Source: Bacteroidota bacterium
GTDB taxonomy: Bacteria; Bacteroidota; Bacteroidia; Bacteroidales; F082
Assembly (NCBI GenBank): GCA_018830105.1
Contig: JAHJTC010000004.1
Location: 186,001 to 250,000 of the forward strand
Length of the DNA stretch: 64,000 nt
Direction: 5' to 3'
Of the stretch, positions 43,949 through 53,454 are shown piece after piece. The stretch's first letter is position 1, and each line of letters begins with the position of its first letter. A program made the position numbers and the translations under genes. Below the pieces are notes generated by a model. It saw nothing but the letters and a program-made list of their open reading frames with translations, did not search any database and had not been told where the DNA came from.

Positions 43949-46144
43949 ATGGCAGTAACAGAAAAAGAAAAAACTTTATTGGAAGAAAAATATGAGGAGT
44001 TAAAAACGTTATTGACTCCAAATATTGACGAGGAAAAGCAGAAGTTAATCAGGGAAGCTTATGAGCTTGCTGGTCAGGCTTATGCCGAACTGCGCCTAAA
44101 ATCCGGAAAACCCTATCTTTTTCATTTGCTCGAATTGGCAATTATTGTGGTTAAGGAGCTGGGGCTGGGTGCTTCAACAGTGATGGCCGCTTTTCTGCAT
44201 GGTATCAATGTACGGACAACTATTGAACTCAAGCAAATTGAGGATCAATTTGGAAATAATGTTGCCGTAATTGTTGAAGGATTCAACAAGGTTTCAACGA
44301 TACAAACCAAAAGGCTTTCATTTCAGTCGGATAATTTCAGGAAACTTTTTTTAAGCCTGATTGATGATATTCGGGTGGTTTTATTAAAAATCGCACACAG
44401 GTTATATGACTTGCGTCATCCTGAAGATGTGGATGATGAGAAGCATGCTATTTTTTTCCATGAAGTAAAGCACCTTTATATCCCAATTGCGCATCGCCTT
44501 GGATTGTATATCATTAAGGCAGAGTTTGAAGAACTGGTAATGCTTCACGAAAACCCCGAAATTTATCACGAGCTCAGTAATAAGATCGCGGCCTCAAAAG
44601 CGAAACAGGATGTGTTGATGCAGGAATTCATTCAGCCAATTCAACGCGAACTGATAGCCCAGCGATTTGATTGTAGTTTTAAATGGCGCACGAAGTCAAT
44701 ACCTTCCATCTATGCAAAGATGATAGCACAAAATGTTGATTTTGAGCAGGTTTATGATATTTTTGCTATCCGGATTATCAGCAATAGTCAGCTGAAAAAG
44801 GAAAAAGAAGATTGCTGGCGAATTTATTCTATTGTCACAGATTTGTACCAGCCAAACCCTAAACGTTTGCGCGACTGGATCACAACCCCCAAAGCCTCAG
44901 GTTATGAATCGCTGCATACTACCGTGAAAATGAATGATGGCAAATGGGTTGAGGTGCAAATCAGATCAAAGCGCATGGATGAAATTGCCGAAAAGGGACA
45001 GGCAGCCCATTGGCAATACAAGGATTCGGAGCGCAAAATTGATGCTGAGGACTGGCTGAATCAGGTGAGAGATATTCTCGAAAACCCTGACCAGATCAAT
45101 TTCGATTATTCTTATCGCAACAGCAATAGGTTTCAAAATGACAAGATGTTCATTTTTACACCAAATGGTGATCTAAAACAATTACCAAAAGGGGCTACAG
45201 TGCTCGACTTTGCTTACGAAGTGCATACCCATGTTGGTGCTAGTTGCAATGGAGCAAAGGTGAATAATAAAATTGTCCCGATCCGACATGAGCTGACCAA
45301 TGGTGATAAGGTGGAGATTATGACCAGTAAAAAGCAAATTCCAAAATCTGATTGGTTAAGTTTTGTTGTTACAGATAGAGCCCGTTCAAAAATCAAACGC
45401 TATCTGAAAGAAGAGGAGCTCAAAGAAGCTGAAATTGGTAAGGACATCTTGCTGAGGAAGCTAAAGAATTGGCGGATTCAGAATTTTGATGAGGTGGTTA
45501 ATAAATTGGTAAAACACTTTAAAACAAATACTTCCATCGAACTTTATCATGCTTTGGCCACCGAAAAAATTGAACTCTCGGCCTTAAAAAAAGTGCTCAT
45601 GCAGGAGCAAAATCCTGATAAAGAGGCAGTTGCTGAAACGGAAATTGACACGACGGATAAGAAACCCAAGAACTTTGATGGCAGAGACGACTATCTCATT
45701 ATCGATAATAGTTTAAGTAATGTTGATTATCGGCTGGCAAAATGTTGTAATCCTATTCCGGGAGATCAGGTTTTTGGATTTGTAACCATTGGCGGTGGCA
45801 TTACTATTCACCGTTTGAGTTGCCCCAATGCCAAGCGACTTAAAGACAGATACAGTTATCGCGTAATGCCGGTAAAATGGAAAGAGGCTATTGACAATAC
45901 AAGCTTTCAAACTGCCATTCGGATTGGAGGACACGATACCTTGGGATTGGTTGGCGAGATCACAAAAGTGGTTTCGGATGATATGAAAGTTAATATGCGA
46001 ACTATTTCGTTTGATACCCGCGATGGTCGCTTTGAAGGCAGGCTTGTGCTTCAGATAAAAGATACCAGCCACCTGGAACAATTGATTCATAAAATTGGAA
46101 AAATTGCGGGTGTAGAACGTGTTCAGCGTGTTGATCAGCTATAA
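43949..46144 (+). CDS. RelA/SpoT family (p)ppGpp synthetase with degenerate hydrolase domain
   Basis: A 731-residue RSH protein. Order: HD-like N-terminal domain (about 40-190), synthetase (about 235-355: RTKSIPSIYAKM, VYDIFAIRII, DWITTPKASGYESLHTTVK), TGS (about 397-460: DKMFIFTPNGDLKQLPKGATV), linker, a CC/zinc-finger segment (LAKCCNPIPGDQVFGF) and a C-terminal ACT domain (about 655-731). The hydrolase HDxxED motif reads HG-INVR: His84 is kept, but the partner Asp is Gly85 and the catalytic Glu-Asp is Val88-Arg89. The synthetase motifs look intact, so this should make but not hydrolyse (p)ppGpp. Another RSH is probably encoded elsewhere. Confidence 0.92.
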   Translation: MAVTEKEKTLLEEKYEELKTLLTPNIDEEKQKLIREAYELAGQAYAELRLKSGKPYLFHLLELAIIVVKELGLGASTVMAAFLHGINVRTTIELKQIEDQFGNNVAVIVEGFNKVSTIQTKRLSFQSDNFRKLFLSLIDDIRVVLLKIAHRLYDLRHPEDVDDEKHAIFFHEVKHLYIPIAHRLGLYIIKAEFEELVMLHENPEIYHELSNKIAASKAKQDVLMQEFIQPIQRELIAQRFDCSFKWRTKSIPSIYAKMIAQNVDFEQVYDIFAIRIISNSQLKKEKEDCWRIYSIVTDLYQPNPKRLRDWITTPKASGYESLHTTVKMNDGKWVEVQIRSKRMDEIAEKGQAAHWQYKDSERKIDAEDWLNQVRDILENPDQINFDYSYRNSNRFQNDKMFIFTPNGDLKQLPKGATVLDFAYEVHTHVGASCNGAKVNNKIVPIRHELTNGDKVEIMTSKKQIPKSDWLSFVVTDRARSKIKRYLKEEELKEAEIGKDILLRKLKNWRIQNFDEVVNKLVKHFKTNTSIELYHALATEKIELSALKKVLMQEQNPDKEAVAETEIDTTDKKPKNFDGRDDYLIIDNSLSNVDYRLAKCCNPIPGDQVFGFVTIGGGITIHRLSCPNAKRLKDRYSYRVMPVKWKEAIDNTSFQTAIRIGGHDTLGLVGEITKVVSDDMKVNMRTISFDTRDGRFEGRLVLQIKDTSHLEQLIHKIGKIAGVERVQRVDQL

Positions 46145-46153
46145 TGAAAAGAA

Positions 46154-46321
46154 ATGATAATACAACTTTTGATTTTTGCGGTTATATTTTTCGGTTTGGC
46201 CGGCTGGTTTTTTTACAGGCGTAAAAATGTGCTTGGATTTACTTTTGGAGCGATCGGACTATTGGTACTTCTGTTGTTTTTCTTTGTGAGGTATCTGTAT
46301 CCGCATTCTGTACCATTTTAG
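46154..46321 (+). CDS. Small membrane protein, 55 residues
   Basis: ATG 46154 to TAG 46319-46321. The peptide is very hydrophobic with two predicted helices (LLIFAVIFFGLAGWFF and GAIGLLVLLLFFFVRYL) separated by a basic turn (YRRKN). It begins nine bases after the RSH stop codon, so it could be translated from the same transcript. No family was recognised. It is supported by topology and close spacing only. Confidence 0.5.
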   Translation: MIIQLLIFAVIFFGLAGWFFYRRKNVLGFTFGAIGLLVLLLFFFVRYLYPHSVPF

Positions 46322-46363
46322 CGATGCTTTACTAAAACTTACACAAAAAACAGGACATTTATC

Positions 46364-47848
46364 TTATTTATCGGATAAATCAAACCATTTTGTAACCCAA
46401 ACTGTTTTGTCTTCAGGTTCGCTTTTATGACGAAATTCATTGGTATGACGATTATAAACATAATCCGCTTCCCATTCTTTCGCGTTTTGGGCGATTTGTG
46501 CTACTGCTTCAATTAGAAAATCTACTTCCTCATCGGTCATGGTAGGATGCAATGAAGCCCTTATCCAGCCGGGTTTTTGAGATAAATCACCATGATTTAT
46601 CAGATCGGTTATTTGTTTGCTTTTATCGTGGCTCACATCCAGTAAATAGTGTCCGTAGGTTCCGGCGCAAGCACATCCCCCTCTAACTTGTATGCCAAAC
46701 CGGTCATTCATGAGCTTTACAACGAGATTAAAATGCACGTTGTCAATGTAAAACGACAAAACGCCAAGTCGATTTTCAATATTATCAGCCAGGATATGCA
46801 CACCGTCAATAGGGCGTAAGCCTTTAAAAGCCTTTTGAACCAGTTCATGCTCCCGCTGGCGTATTTTTAGTGTGGTCATTTGGTTCTTTACCTCAATCGC
46901 CAAAGCGGTTCTCATAGCCTGTAAAAAACCCGGAGTACCGCCATCTTCGCGCAATTCAATATCGTCGATGTATTTATATTCGCCCCAGGGATTTGTCCAA
47001 TCAACGGTTCCGCCCCCGGGATTATCCGGTGTTTCATTTTTATAAAGACTGCCGTCGAAAACCAAAACTCCGGAACTACCGGGACCGCCCAAAAACTTGT
47101 GAGGACTGAAGTAGATGGCATCAAGTTTTTTCATTTCATCATCTGCCGGGTGCATATCAATATCCACATAAGGAGCTGATGCAGCGAAATCTACAAAGGC
47201 TACACCGCCATATTCATGCATGATGCGGGCCATTTCGTGATAGGGCGTTTCAATTCCTGTAACGTTTGAACATGCGGTAAATGCACCGATCTTAAAGGGT
47301 CGGTTTTTATGAATTTCTAACTGCCGACGTAGCTCAGACAGATCAACTAGAAGATCTTTATTTGGCTTCAAAACAACCACATCAACATTGGTTTCTATCC
47401 AACTGGTGTGATTGGAATGATGCTCCATATGCGTAATAAAAACCACAGGCCTGTCCTGCTGTTCCTGGATGCATTTTCCTTTTCTCAATATCCCGCAGCT
47501 TTTCAAGCCCATTATTCTTTGCAACTTATTCACTACAGTGGTCATGCCTGACCCGGCTGTTATAATCACATCTTTAGCGTCTGCATTAATATGTTGCTTA
47601 ATTTTTTTTTGCGCCAGATGGTAGGCTTTTGTCATGAGTGTGCCCGTTTCGCTGGTCTCGGTATGGGTGTTGCCAACATAGGGGCCAATTACATTCGTAA
47701 GTCGATCTTCGATAGGACGGTATAGCCTGCCACTTGCTATCCAGTCGGCATAAATCATCTTTTTTATTCCGTTGGGTGTTTTGAACGCAAGCTCATTCCC
47801 GATTGTTTGTTTTCTGAATGGTTCAAAATAGGATTCTAACGTACTCAT
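46364..47848 (-). CDS. Class V aminotransferase, cysteine desulfurase-like
   Basis: A 494-residue class V PLP enzyme resembling SufS/Csd cysteine desulfurases. The Schiff-base lysine is Lys251 (YFSPHKFLGGPGSSG), the PLP Asp/His region is VAFVDFAASAPYVDIDMHP, and a conserved Cys-containing loop IQVRGGCACAGTYGHYL carries Cys392 and Cys394, near where SufS-type enzymes have the persulfide Cys. The N-terminal AGSGMTTVVNKLQ is the phosphate loop. It is longer than SufS (~405), mainly through a central insertion and C-terminal extension. No suf or isc genes flank it. It may be a cysteine desulfurase or selenocysteine lyase-type enzyme of another pathway. Confidence 0.82.
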   Translation of the reverse strand: MSTLESYFEPFRKQTIGNELAFKTPNGIKKMIYADWIASGRLYRPIEDRLTNVIGPYVGNTHTETSETGTLMTKAYHLAQKKIKQHINADAKDVIITAGSGMTTVVNKLQRIMGLKSCGILRKGKCIQEQQDRPVVFITHMEHHSNHTSWIETNVDVVVLKPNKDLLVDLSELRRQLEIHKNRPFKIGAFTACSNVTGIETPYHEMARIMHEYGGVAFVDFAASAPYVDIDMHPADDEMKKLDAIYFSPHKFLGGPGSSGVLVFDGSLYKNETPDNPGGGTVDWTNPWGEYKYIDDIELREDGGTPGFLQAMRTALAIEVKNQMTTLKIRQREHELVQKAFKGLRPIDGVHILADNIENRLGVLSFYIDNVHFNLVVKLMNDRFGIQVRGGCACAGTYGHYLLDVSHDKSKQITDLINHGDLSQKPGWIRASLHPTMTDEEVDFLIEAVAQIAQNAKEWEADYVYNRHTNEFRHKSEPEDKTVWVTKWFDLSDK

Positions 47849-48060
47849 GTAGTTGTGTTTTTGGCGAAAAATAACATGCTATAGACAACACCAAAGTCAT
47901 TTTGGTTTCCAGCCATAGAAAATTCTGGCCTGCGCAAATATACATGAAATTTAATCAAATGATTAAACCCAGGCTGTCGAAGGGTGGTAAGTAGAGCGAG
48001 TAAGTAATTTACCGGTATGGCAAACGCTTTAGCAAAAGGATTGAAAAATGCAGCTATTGA

Positions 48061-51000
48061 CTAAAATCCCCGCGAAATCTGCGTTATTCCCAGTTCTACT
48101 TCCCCGTTTTCGGGTAGTATTTCGATCCAGGTATTATCTTCACTGAACCATTTGTATTGAGATCCAATGCGTACGACAAAATCATGGTATTCCTGATCAT
48201 CTGGAATAGGGAGAACAAAACCGCCATTGCGCCCATTTTTACTGCCAAAGCTAATTATCAACGGAAATCCTTTTTGACCTGTATTCCTGGCTTTTATCAG
48301 AATGTAATTTGTGCGTCGTTCAGTAATGCTAACAGGTTCAAATTCAAATCTTTTTGTTGCTCCTGATGGGACCACAACAGGGTTCAGATTAAGTTCAACG
48401 AGCTTATTATCCTGAATAGTTTGCGTGATCTGTGCAATCATTTCAGCTGGATAAGTCTCTCCTGTTTTTAAAAGTGCTGCCTTATTGTACTGATCTATAG
48501 CCTTGTCGAATGTTTTTGCGTTATAGTGTTGGTCTGCTTCCTTGATGATTTTGGTATAGGCTGTCATGAGTTTCAATTTCTCTTCCCTGATAATATTATC
48601 CAGCTGTTCTATTTTTGCCTTAACGGTTTCATCCTCAGGAAATATTCCCATGGCAATTTTATATTGTTTTAATGCATCCTGATAGGATTTATCTGCCAAA
48701 AACTGCTCTCCAGAAGCCATGGCTTCTTCAAAACGCTGTTGTCTTTCGGCTGCAGCTGCCTTTAATTGTATGTTTATTTCTGCTGATCGTGAAAGTGCAG
48801 CTGCGTTTGCTGGATCCAGTGTTAGTATTTCAGCATAAAGTTGTTGCGCTTTTTCTAGCTTTTGGTCTTCAAATGCCTGGTCTGCTTGATTTATGAGTTT
48901 AGAAATCTGTGCTTCAAGGGCTTTGGATGCTGCAATAGCATTGAGTTTTTCTTCAATCATTGTAACCTGATCCTTTGGATAAGTTGCTGATGGATTGAGG
49001 TCTAGAGCTTCCTGATAGCTAAGCTGAGCTTGTTCCCAGTTTTCCAGAACATAAAGACTGTCAGCTATTTCAATTTTTTGTACATAGGCCTGATTAAGAG
49101 CTTCTGCTTCAGCTATTTCGGCAAGTGTTACATTAATTTTTGCAATTTGTTCTTCGGCATAGGTGCTCAACTTGATAGCAAGAGCAGCTTCATAAAGTTG
49201 TTTGGCTTCTTCCAGCTTTTCAGCTGTAAAGGCTGCATCAGCATTTTGGAGTGTATTGTTAAATTCTGCTTCAAGTGCTTCAGTAGCTGCTAATTCCTCT
49301 TGAATTTGTGCTATTGCTGTGATTTTCTCTTTTGGATAAGTTCTGTCGCCAAACAAACGATCTGCCTCTTGGTAGTTGGTTTTTGCATCAGCAAAATTAC
49401 CTGCTTCAAAGTACTGGTCGGCTGTCTCAATCAATTGAGAATAATTGTTTTCGCGCTGTTGCAATTGCTGCTGTTCATTCATCAAGGCGTTAATTTCGCC
49501 AATCTTAGCACTTAACTGATCCTGATCGGGCTTCAAGGCTGCTGCTTGCTGATAGTAGTCGAGTGCTAAATCAAGTTCCTGATTGTCGTACGACTGACTC
49601 GCCAGACTAATCAAGCGCGTATATTCATTTTCTATTGCTGCTTCTTGCAATGCATTAGCTGCTAATTGCTGGTCGATTTGATATATTTTTTCTTGGGGCT
49701 CAGTCCTGGAAGGCATAATATTGAAGGCTTCAACATATTTAGCACGGGCTTCGCGCAAGGATTCTTGTTCAAGTAAAGTCGCAGCGGTTTGCATCACCAA
49801 TTGGTAGGTGGATTCAATTTCTTGTGCTTCAGCTAATATTTGCTGTAAAGAAGTGATTTTTTCGGTGATACCTGCTTCATCTGGACTGATCGTAAGGATT
49901 TGCTCATAAATATTTATGGCATTCTCAAATGCTTTATCCTCTTCGGCCTGCGAGGCCTGTTCCAACAAATCATTTACCTGTGATGCAATTTGAGTTGCCT
50001 GTTCGCGTGCCTGTATTGTTGCTTCAATGGCTTCGATTTTTTCTAAAGCCAGTTCATCATTCTCCTTTAAGAGAAGTGCTTCCTCATAACTGCTTAGCGC
50101 AAGCTCCAATTCACCTTCGGCTTCATAATTGGCAGCAGCTGCAATCGCTTCGTTATATTGTTGTTGCGCCAGATAGTTTTCACTTTCAAGGGTTTGGTTA
50201 ATGCGTTGAATCATATCTTCAGCATAGGATTGACCTGGCCAAACTTTGAGCGCTGCATTGTAATGCTCACGGGCTTTTTCAAAATTTTTGTTCGCATATT
50301 GCTGATCAGCTTGAGCCAGAATTTCGCTGTAAGTGGCAGCTTTCTGCGATAGGAGTTCCGTCTCTTCGATTAGCTGAGCAAGGGTTATATCTGTTGGGGT
50401 AAGTGCTTGTGCTTCTTTAAGTTTAAGGAGTGCATTTTCAAATTCTTTTCTTCTAATTAGTTCTTCTGCTGCTGCGCGAAGCTCAGCGGATTTTGTTTCC
50501 GCCACTTTTCTTTTCTCCAGCAATTGTGTTGTTTCATTCAGCTTTTCGCGCGGAAGAGCCTGCTCCGGATACAAATCAATGGCCAGCTGAAACTGTAGCA
50601 TGGCTTCCTCGTATTTTTTTTGCTCTAGCAAAGATGTCCCAAGTGCCAGCGCATTCTCGTAATTTTCCAGCTTGTTTTTTTCTTCCTCCAGCGTTTTGTT
50701 TATGTTTTTGAGTTGTTCCAGGGTGTATTTATCATCCGGGAAAACCTGTAGCGCTTCTTCGTAAGCCTTTTTTGCCTCCTCCAGTTTGTTTGCATCGCGT
50801 AAACGGTCTCCCTGATCGAGCTTCAGGTAAAACCCTTCTTGTTTTTGCATCTGTAATTTGATGTTCTCAACGGTTTCATCGAGTTTTTGTTGAGCTTCGG
50901 CATCGTCTTTTTCCTTCTGTAAAGCCATTTCAAAATAGGTCTTGGCGCTAATGAAGTCTCCTGAATTAAGCTTTTCATTGCCGGATTGCATCAGTGCTTC

Positions 51001-51093
51001 GTACGACTGTACAACTTCCTGAGCAGTTGATTGCTGAGATAAAACGCTACTAATCAATACTATAAAAAGGAGTGTAAAAAAACGCTTTTGCAT
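48061..51093 (-). CDS. Envelope protein with ~15 TPR-plus-coil repeats and a beta C-terminal domain
   Basis: A 1010-residue exported protein from ATG 51093 (signal LLFIVLISSVLSQQSTAQ). A start at 51234 would overlap lolD and is rejected. About 15 units of ~57-62 residues each combine a TPR-like hairpin (pattern A-E/D...E.A...Y..AL.L.P...Y....I) with a long Gln/Glu/Ala-rich helix, filling residues 30-905. The C-terminal ~105 residues are beta-rich (VPSGATKRFEFEP, TNYILIKARN, GRNGGFVLPIP). A long periplasmic or surface solenoid is likely, with the tail as a binding or anchoring domain. It follows lolD in the same direction after 67 bases. Function unknown. Confidence 0.8.
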   Translation of the reverse strand: MQKRFFTLLFIVLISSVLSQQSTAQEVVQSYEALMQSGNEKLNSGDFISAKTYFEMALQKEKDDAEAQQKLDETVENIKLQMQKQEGFYLKLDQGDRLRDANKLEEAKKAYEEALQVFPDDKYTLEQLKNINKTLEEEKNKLENYENALALGTSLLEQKKYEEAMLQFQLAIDLYPEQALPREKLNETTQLLEKRKVAETKSAELRAAAEELIRRKEFENALLKLKEAQALTPTDITLAQLIEETELLSQKAATYSEILAQADQQYANKNFEKAREHYNAALKVWPGQSYAEDMIQRINQTLESENYLAQQQYNEAIAAAANYEAEGELELALSSYEEALLLKENDELALEKIEAIEATIQAREQATQIASQVNDLLEQASQAEEDKAFENAINIYEQILTISPDEAGITEKITSLQQILAEAQEIESTYQLVMQTAATLLEQESLREARAKYVEAFNIMPSRTEPQEKIYQIDQQLAANALQEAAIENEYTRLISLASQSYDNQELDLALDYYQQAAALKPDQDQLSAKIGEINALMNEQQQLQQRENNYSQLIETADQYFEAGNFADAKTNYQEADRLFGDRTYPKEKITAIAQIQEELAATEALEAEFNNTLQNADAAFTAEKLEEAKQLYEAALAIKLSTYAEEQIAKINVTLAEIAEAEALNQAYVQKIEIADSLYVLENWEQAQLSYQEALDLNPSATYPKDQVTMIEEKLNAIAASKALEAQISKLINQADQAFEDQKLEKAQQLYAEILTLDPANAAALSRSAEINIQLKAAAAERQQRFEEAMASGEQFLADKSYQDALKQYKIAMGIFPEDETVKAKIEQLDNIIREEKLKLMTAYTKIIKEADQHYNAKTFDKAIDQYNKAALLKTGETYPAEMIAQITQTIQDNKLVELNLNPVVVPSGATKRFEFEPVSITERRTNYILIKARNTGQKGFPLIISFGSKNGRNGGFVLPIPDDQEYHDFVVRIGSQYKWFSEDNTWIEILPENGEVELGITQISRGF

Positions 51094-51160
51094 ATAATGA
51101 ATGGAGATTAACTTAACCTTGTTGAAACGCTTATTGTGGTGCATTATTGTCTGTAATCTT

Positions 51161-51811
51161 TCATTGCCAAACGCCATCGGCAAGGGTAAAACTTCTGTCG
51201 GCCATGCTTGCCAAATCGGGATTATGGGTAACAATCACAAAGGTTTGATTGAATTGTTTTCTCAAATCCAGAAAAAGTTTGTGTAATTCGGTTGCCGAGT
51301 TGGTGTCAAGATTTCCTGAGGGTTCATCGGCCAAAACTACGACAGGCTTGTTGATCAGGGCTCTGGCCACAGCAACTCTTTGTTGCTCACCGCCCGACAT
51401 GGCTGCTGGCTTATGGTCAGCTCTGTCGCTCAGCTTCAAATAATCCAGTAGCTGGTGCGCCTCTTTTTCGGCTTGTTTTCTGGACTTTCCTGCAATAAAT
51501 GCCGGGATACAAACATTTTCCAAAGCGGTGAACTCAGGAAATAAATGGTGAAACTGAAAAACAAAACCAATTTTTTGATTACGAAAAGCGGCCAGGGATT
51601 TACTATTGAGCTGAGACATGTCCATATCATCAATTTTCAAACTCCCGCTATCTGCTTGCTCAATAGTGCCCAAAATTTGTAAAAGCGTTGATTTTCCTGC
51701 ACCGGAGGGACCTACAATACTCACTATTTCTCCTGTTGAAACCAGGAGGTCTATCTGTTTTAGGACATTAACTTTACCGAATGATTTGGAAATTCCTGTG
51801 GCTGCTATCAT
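51161..51811 (-). CDS. lolD: ABC transporter ATP-binding protein, LolD-like
   Basis: A 216-residue ABC ATPase of the LolD/MacB type. Walker A is GPSGAGKST with Lys40, the Q-loop is near [13 protein letters not shown], the signature is [15 protein letters not shown], and Walker B is [12 protein letters not shown]. LolD-type subunits power lipoprotein release (LolCDE) or related mechanotransmission systems. The membrane subunits are not adjacent. A TACTTTTG promoter box lies at 51834-51841. The gene precedes the repeat-rich envelope protein, which could be co-transcribed. Other ABC exporters of this group are possible. Confidence 0.88.
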   Translation of the reverse strand: MIAATGISKSFGKVNVLKQIDLLVSTGEIVSIVGPSGAGKSTLLQILGTIEQADSGSLKIDDMDMSQLNSKSLAAFRNQKIGFVFQFHHLFPEFTALENVCIPAFIAGKSRKQAEKEAHQLLDYLKLSDRADHKPAAMSGGEQQRVAVARALINKPVVVLADEPSGNLDTNSATELHKLFLDLRKQFNQTFVIVTHNPDLASMADRSFTLADGVWQ

Positions 51812-51833
51812 AATGATGAATCATGCTGAGCTG

Positions 51834-51841
51834 CAAAAGTA
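51834..51841 (-). promoter_or_regulatory. Candidate -7 box of lolD
   Basis: The minus strand reads TACTTTTG, an exact TAnnTTTG match, 22 bases before the start codon. Confidence 0.45.
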
Positions 51842-51945
51842 CAAAAAATGCCCGCTGCCGTATGCGCTTTTCGCTTATTGGCTTCAAATGAAAATTTTGA
51901 GAATAAAATCCGTTGATTTATGCTTCAATTCTCATCAAATAGTCC

Positions 51946-51953
51946 TATTTTTG
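51946..51953 (+). promoter_or_regulatory. Candidate -7 box of sucC
   Basis: TATTTTTG is an exact TAnnTTTG match, 36 bases before the sucC start codon. Confidence 0.5.
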
Positions 51954-51989
51954 GACTTCAAAAAAATTTCACCAATTAACAGTTTTATT

Positions 51990-53183
51990 ATGAATTTACA
52001 CGAGTTTCAGGGGAAACAAATATTAAGCGGATATGGTGTATCTGTTCCATTAGGTATTATTGCCGATTCACCGGCTAAAGCGGTTGAAGCTGCTAAAGAA
52101 ATCCAGAAAAGAACGGGTTCTGACCGTTGGGCGGTTAAAGCGCAGATTCATGCCGGTGGCCGTGGAAAAGGGGGAGGAGTAAAAATTGCCAAATCGCTCG
52201 AGGAAGTGGAACAGTTTACAGATCAAATTATTGGAATGATGCTGGTTACTCCTCAAACTAGTGCCGAAGGTAAACTGGTAAGACGTGTATTAATTGAGCA
52301 AAATATTTACTATCCCGGCCCTGCAAAAGTTGAAGAGTATTATGTTAGCATCTTGCTCAACCGGTCAACAGGACGCAATATGATTATGTATTCGCCAAGG
52401 GGTGGAATGGATATTGAAAAAGTTGCTGAGGAAACCCCTGAGTTGATTTTTAACGAAGAAATTGATCCTGCCGTTGGGTTACAGGCTTTTCAGGCGCGAC
52501 AAATTGCCTTTAACCTTGGATTGAGTGGAATCTCTTTTAAGGAAATGCAGAAGTTTATCCGGGCGCTTTATAATGCTTATGAGGGCAGTGATGCCAGCCT
52601 TTTTGAAATCAATCCTGTGATAAAAGCAGCCGACGACCGTGTTTATGCAGCTGATGCAAAAGTAGCAATTGATAATAATGCCCTCTTCCGCCATAATGAT
52701 ATCGCTGAGATGCGCGATCTTAATGAAGAGGATCCGATAGAAGTGGAAGCCAGTCGATTTGATCTTAATTATGTTAAACTGGACGGTAATGTGGGCTGCA
52801 TGGTTAATGGAGCCGGGCTGGCAATGGCAACCATGGACATGATAAAAATGTATGGTGGTGAACCGGCCAACTTCCTGGATGTTGGTGGTACTGCCAATGC
52901 AAAGCGCGTTGAAGAAGCCTTCCGGATTATTCTGAAAGATCCCAATGTGAAAGCAATTTTGGTGAATATTTTTGGTGGCATTGTTCGCTGCGATCGTGTA
53001 GCTCAGGGTATTGTTGATGCTTACCACAATATAGGCGAGATAAAAGTCCCCATAATTGTTAGGCTTCAGGGGACTAATGCGGTTGAAGGAAAAGAACTTA
53101 TTGATCAATCAGGATTAAAGGTTTTTTCAGCAATTAAGCTTGAAGATGCTGCTTTATTGGTGAATGAAGTTTTGCATAAATAG
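51990..53183 (+). CDS. sucC: Succinate-CoA ligase, beta subunit
   Basis: A 397-residue ATP-grasp beta subunit of succinyl-CoA synthetase, which forms succinate and ATP (or GTP) from succinyl-CoA. The start ATG 51990 gives the typical [12 protein letters not shown]; a longer in-frame reading back to 51618 runs antisense through lolD and is rejected. ATP-grasp features include [17 protein letters not shown] (residues 43-59) and the Mg/nucleotide part EINPVI. The C-terminal CoA-ligase region has [26 protein letters not shown] and [17 protein letters not shown]. The alpha subunit gene sucD is not in this window, so the two subunits are encoded apart here. Confidence 0.95.
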   Translation: MNLHEFQGKQILSGYGVSVPLGIIADSPAKAVEAAKEIQKRTGSDRWAVKAQIHAGGRGKGGGVKIAKSLEEVEQFTDQIIGMMLVTPQTSAEGKLVRRVLIEQNIYYPGPAKVEEYYVSILLNRSTGRNMIMYSPRGGMDIEKVAEETPELIFNEEIDPAVGLQAFQARQIAFNLGLSGISFKEMQKFIRALYNAYEGSDASLFEINPVIKAADDRVYAADAKVAIDNNALFRHNDIAEMRDLNEEDPIEVEASRFDLNYVKLDGNVGCMVNGAGLAMATMDMIKMYGGEPANFLDVGGTANAKRVEEAFRIILKDPNVKAILVNIFGGIVRCDRVAQGIVDAYHNIGEIKVPIIVRLQGTNAVEGKELIDQSGLKVFSAIKLEDAALLVNEVLHK

Positions 53184-53227
53184 AAGCTAGCTTACGGCTG
53201 AAACTCTATGCCTTTAAGCGAAAAATC

Positions 53228-53395
53228 AGGGCTAAAGCCCTTATGCGTTTGGGGTTCAATATCCACGGCCTGAAGACCGTGGACACTGCTAACCAGGGCT
53301 TGTCCATAGCGTCACGAGTAGCTATTAAGAAAGTTTCAGTGGTGTTACAGCATGCTTAAAAATAAGGCATGCAAAAACATTAAACCGCAGGTTTA
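53228..53395. repeat. Cluster of four REP-like palindromes
   Basis: Four short hairpins lie in the 271-base gap after sucC: AGGGCT/AGCCCT (53228-53241), TCCACGG/CCGTGGA (53262-53283), GCATGC/GCATGC around TTAAAAATAAG (53350-53372) and TAAACC/GGTTTA around GCA (53381-53395). Their form (GGGCTAAAGCCC and CCACGG..CCGTGG) resembles the dispersed REP/MITE-type elements seen between Bacteroidota genes. The rest of the gap (53184-53454) shows no gene. Copy number elsewhere cannot be judged from one window. Confidence 0.55.
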
Positions 53396-53454
53396 AGTAT
53401 TGGAAGATATAAAACTACTGCAGCAAGGCAGATATCGGACATTATGGACAGATA

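Noticed and set aside
48061-51093. Possible CRISPR or DNA tandem repeat array
   Set aside because: The repetition is at the protein level (degenerate TPR units); the DNA has no regularly spaced identical repeats.
51094-51234. In-frame upstream extension of the repeat-rich envelope protein
   Set aside because: It overlaps the end of lolD, and the signal peptide starts at the ATG at 51093.
51618-51989. In-frame upstream extension of sucC
   Set aside because: It would run antisense through lolD, and the normal SucC N-terminus begins at 51990 just after a promoter box.
52479-53108. 209-codon open frame antisense to sucC
   Set aside because: It lies wholly inside the well-conserved sucC gene and has no recognisable domain; it is a shadow of sucC codon use.
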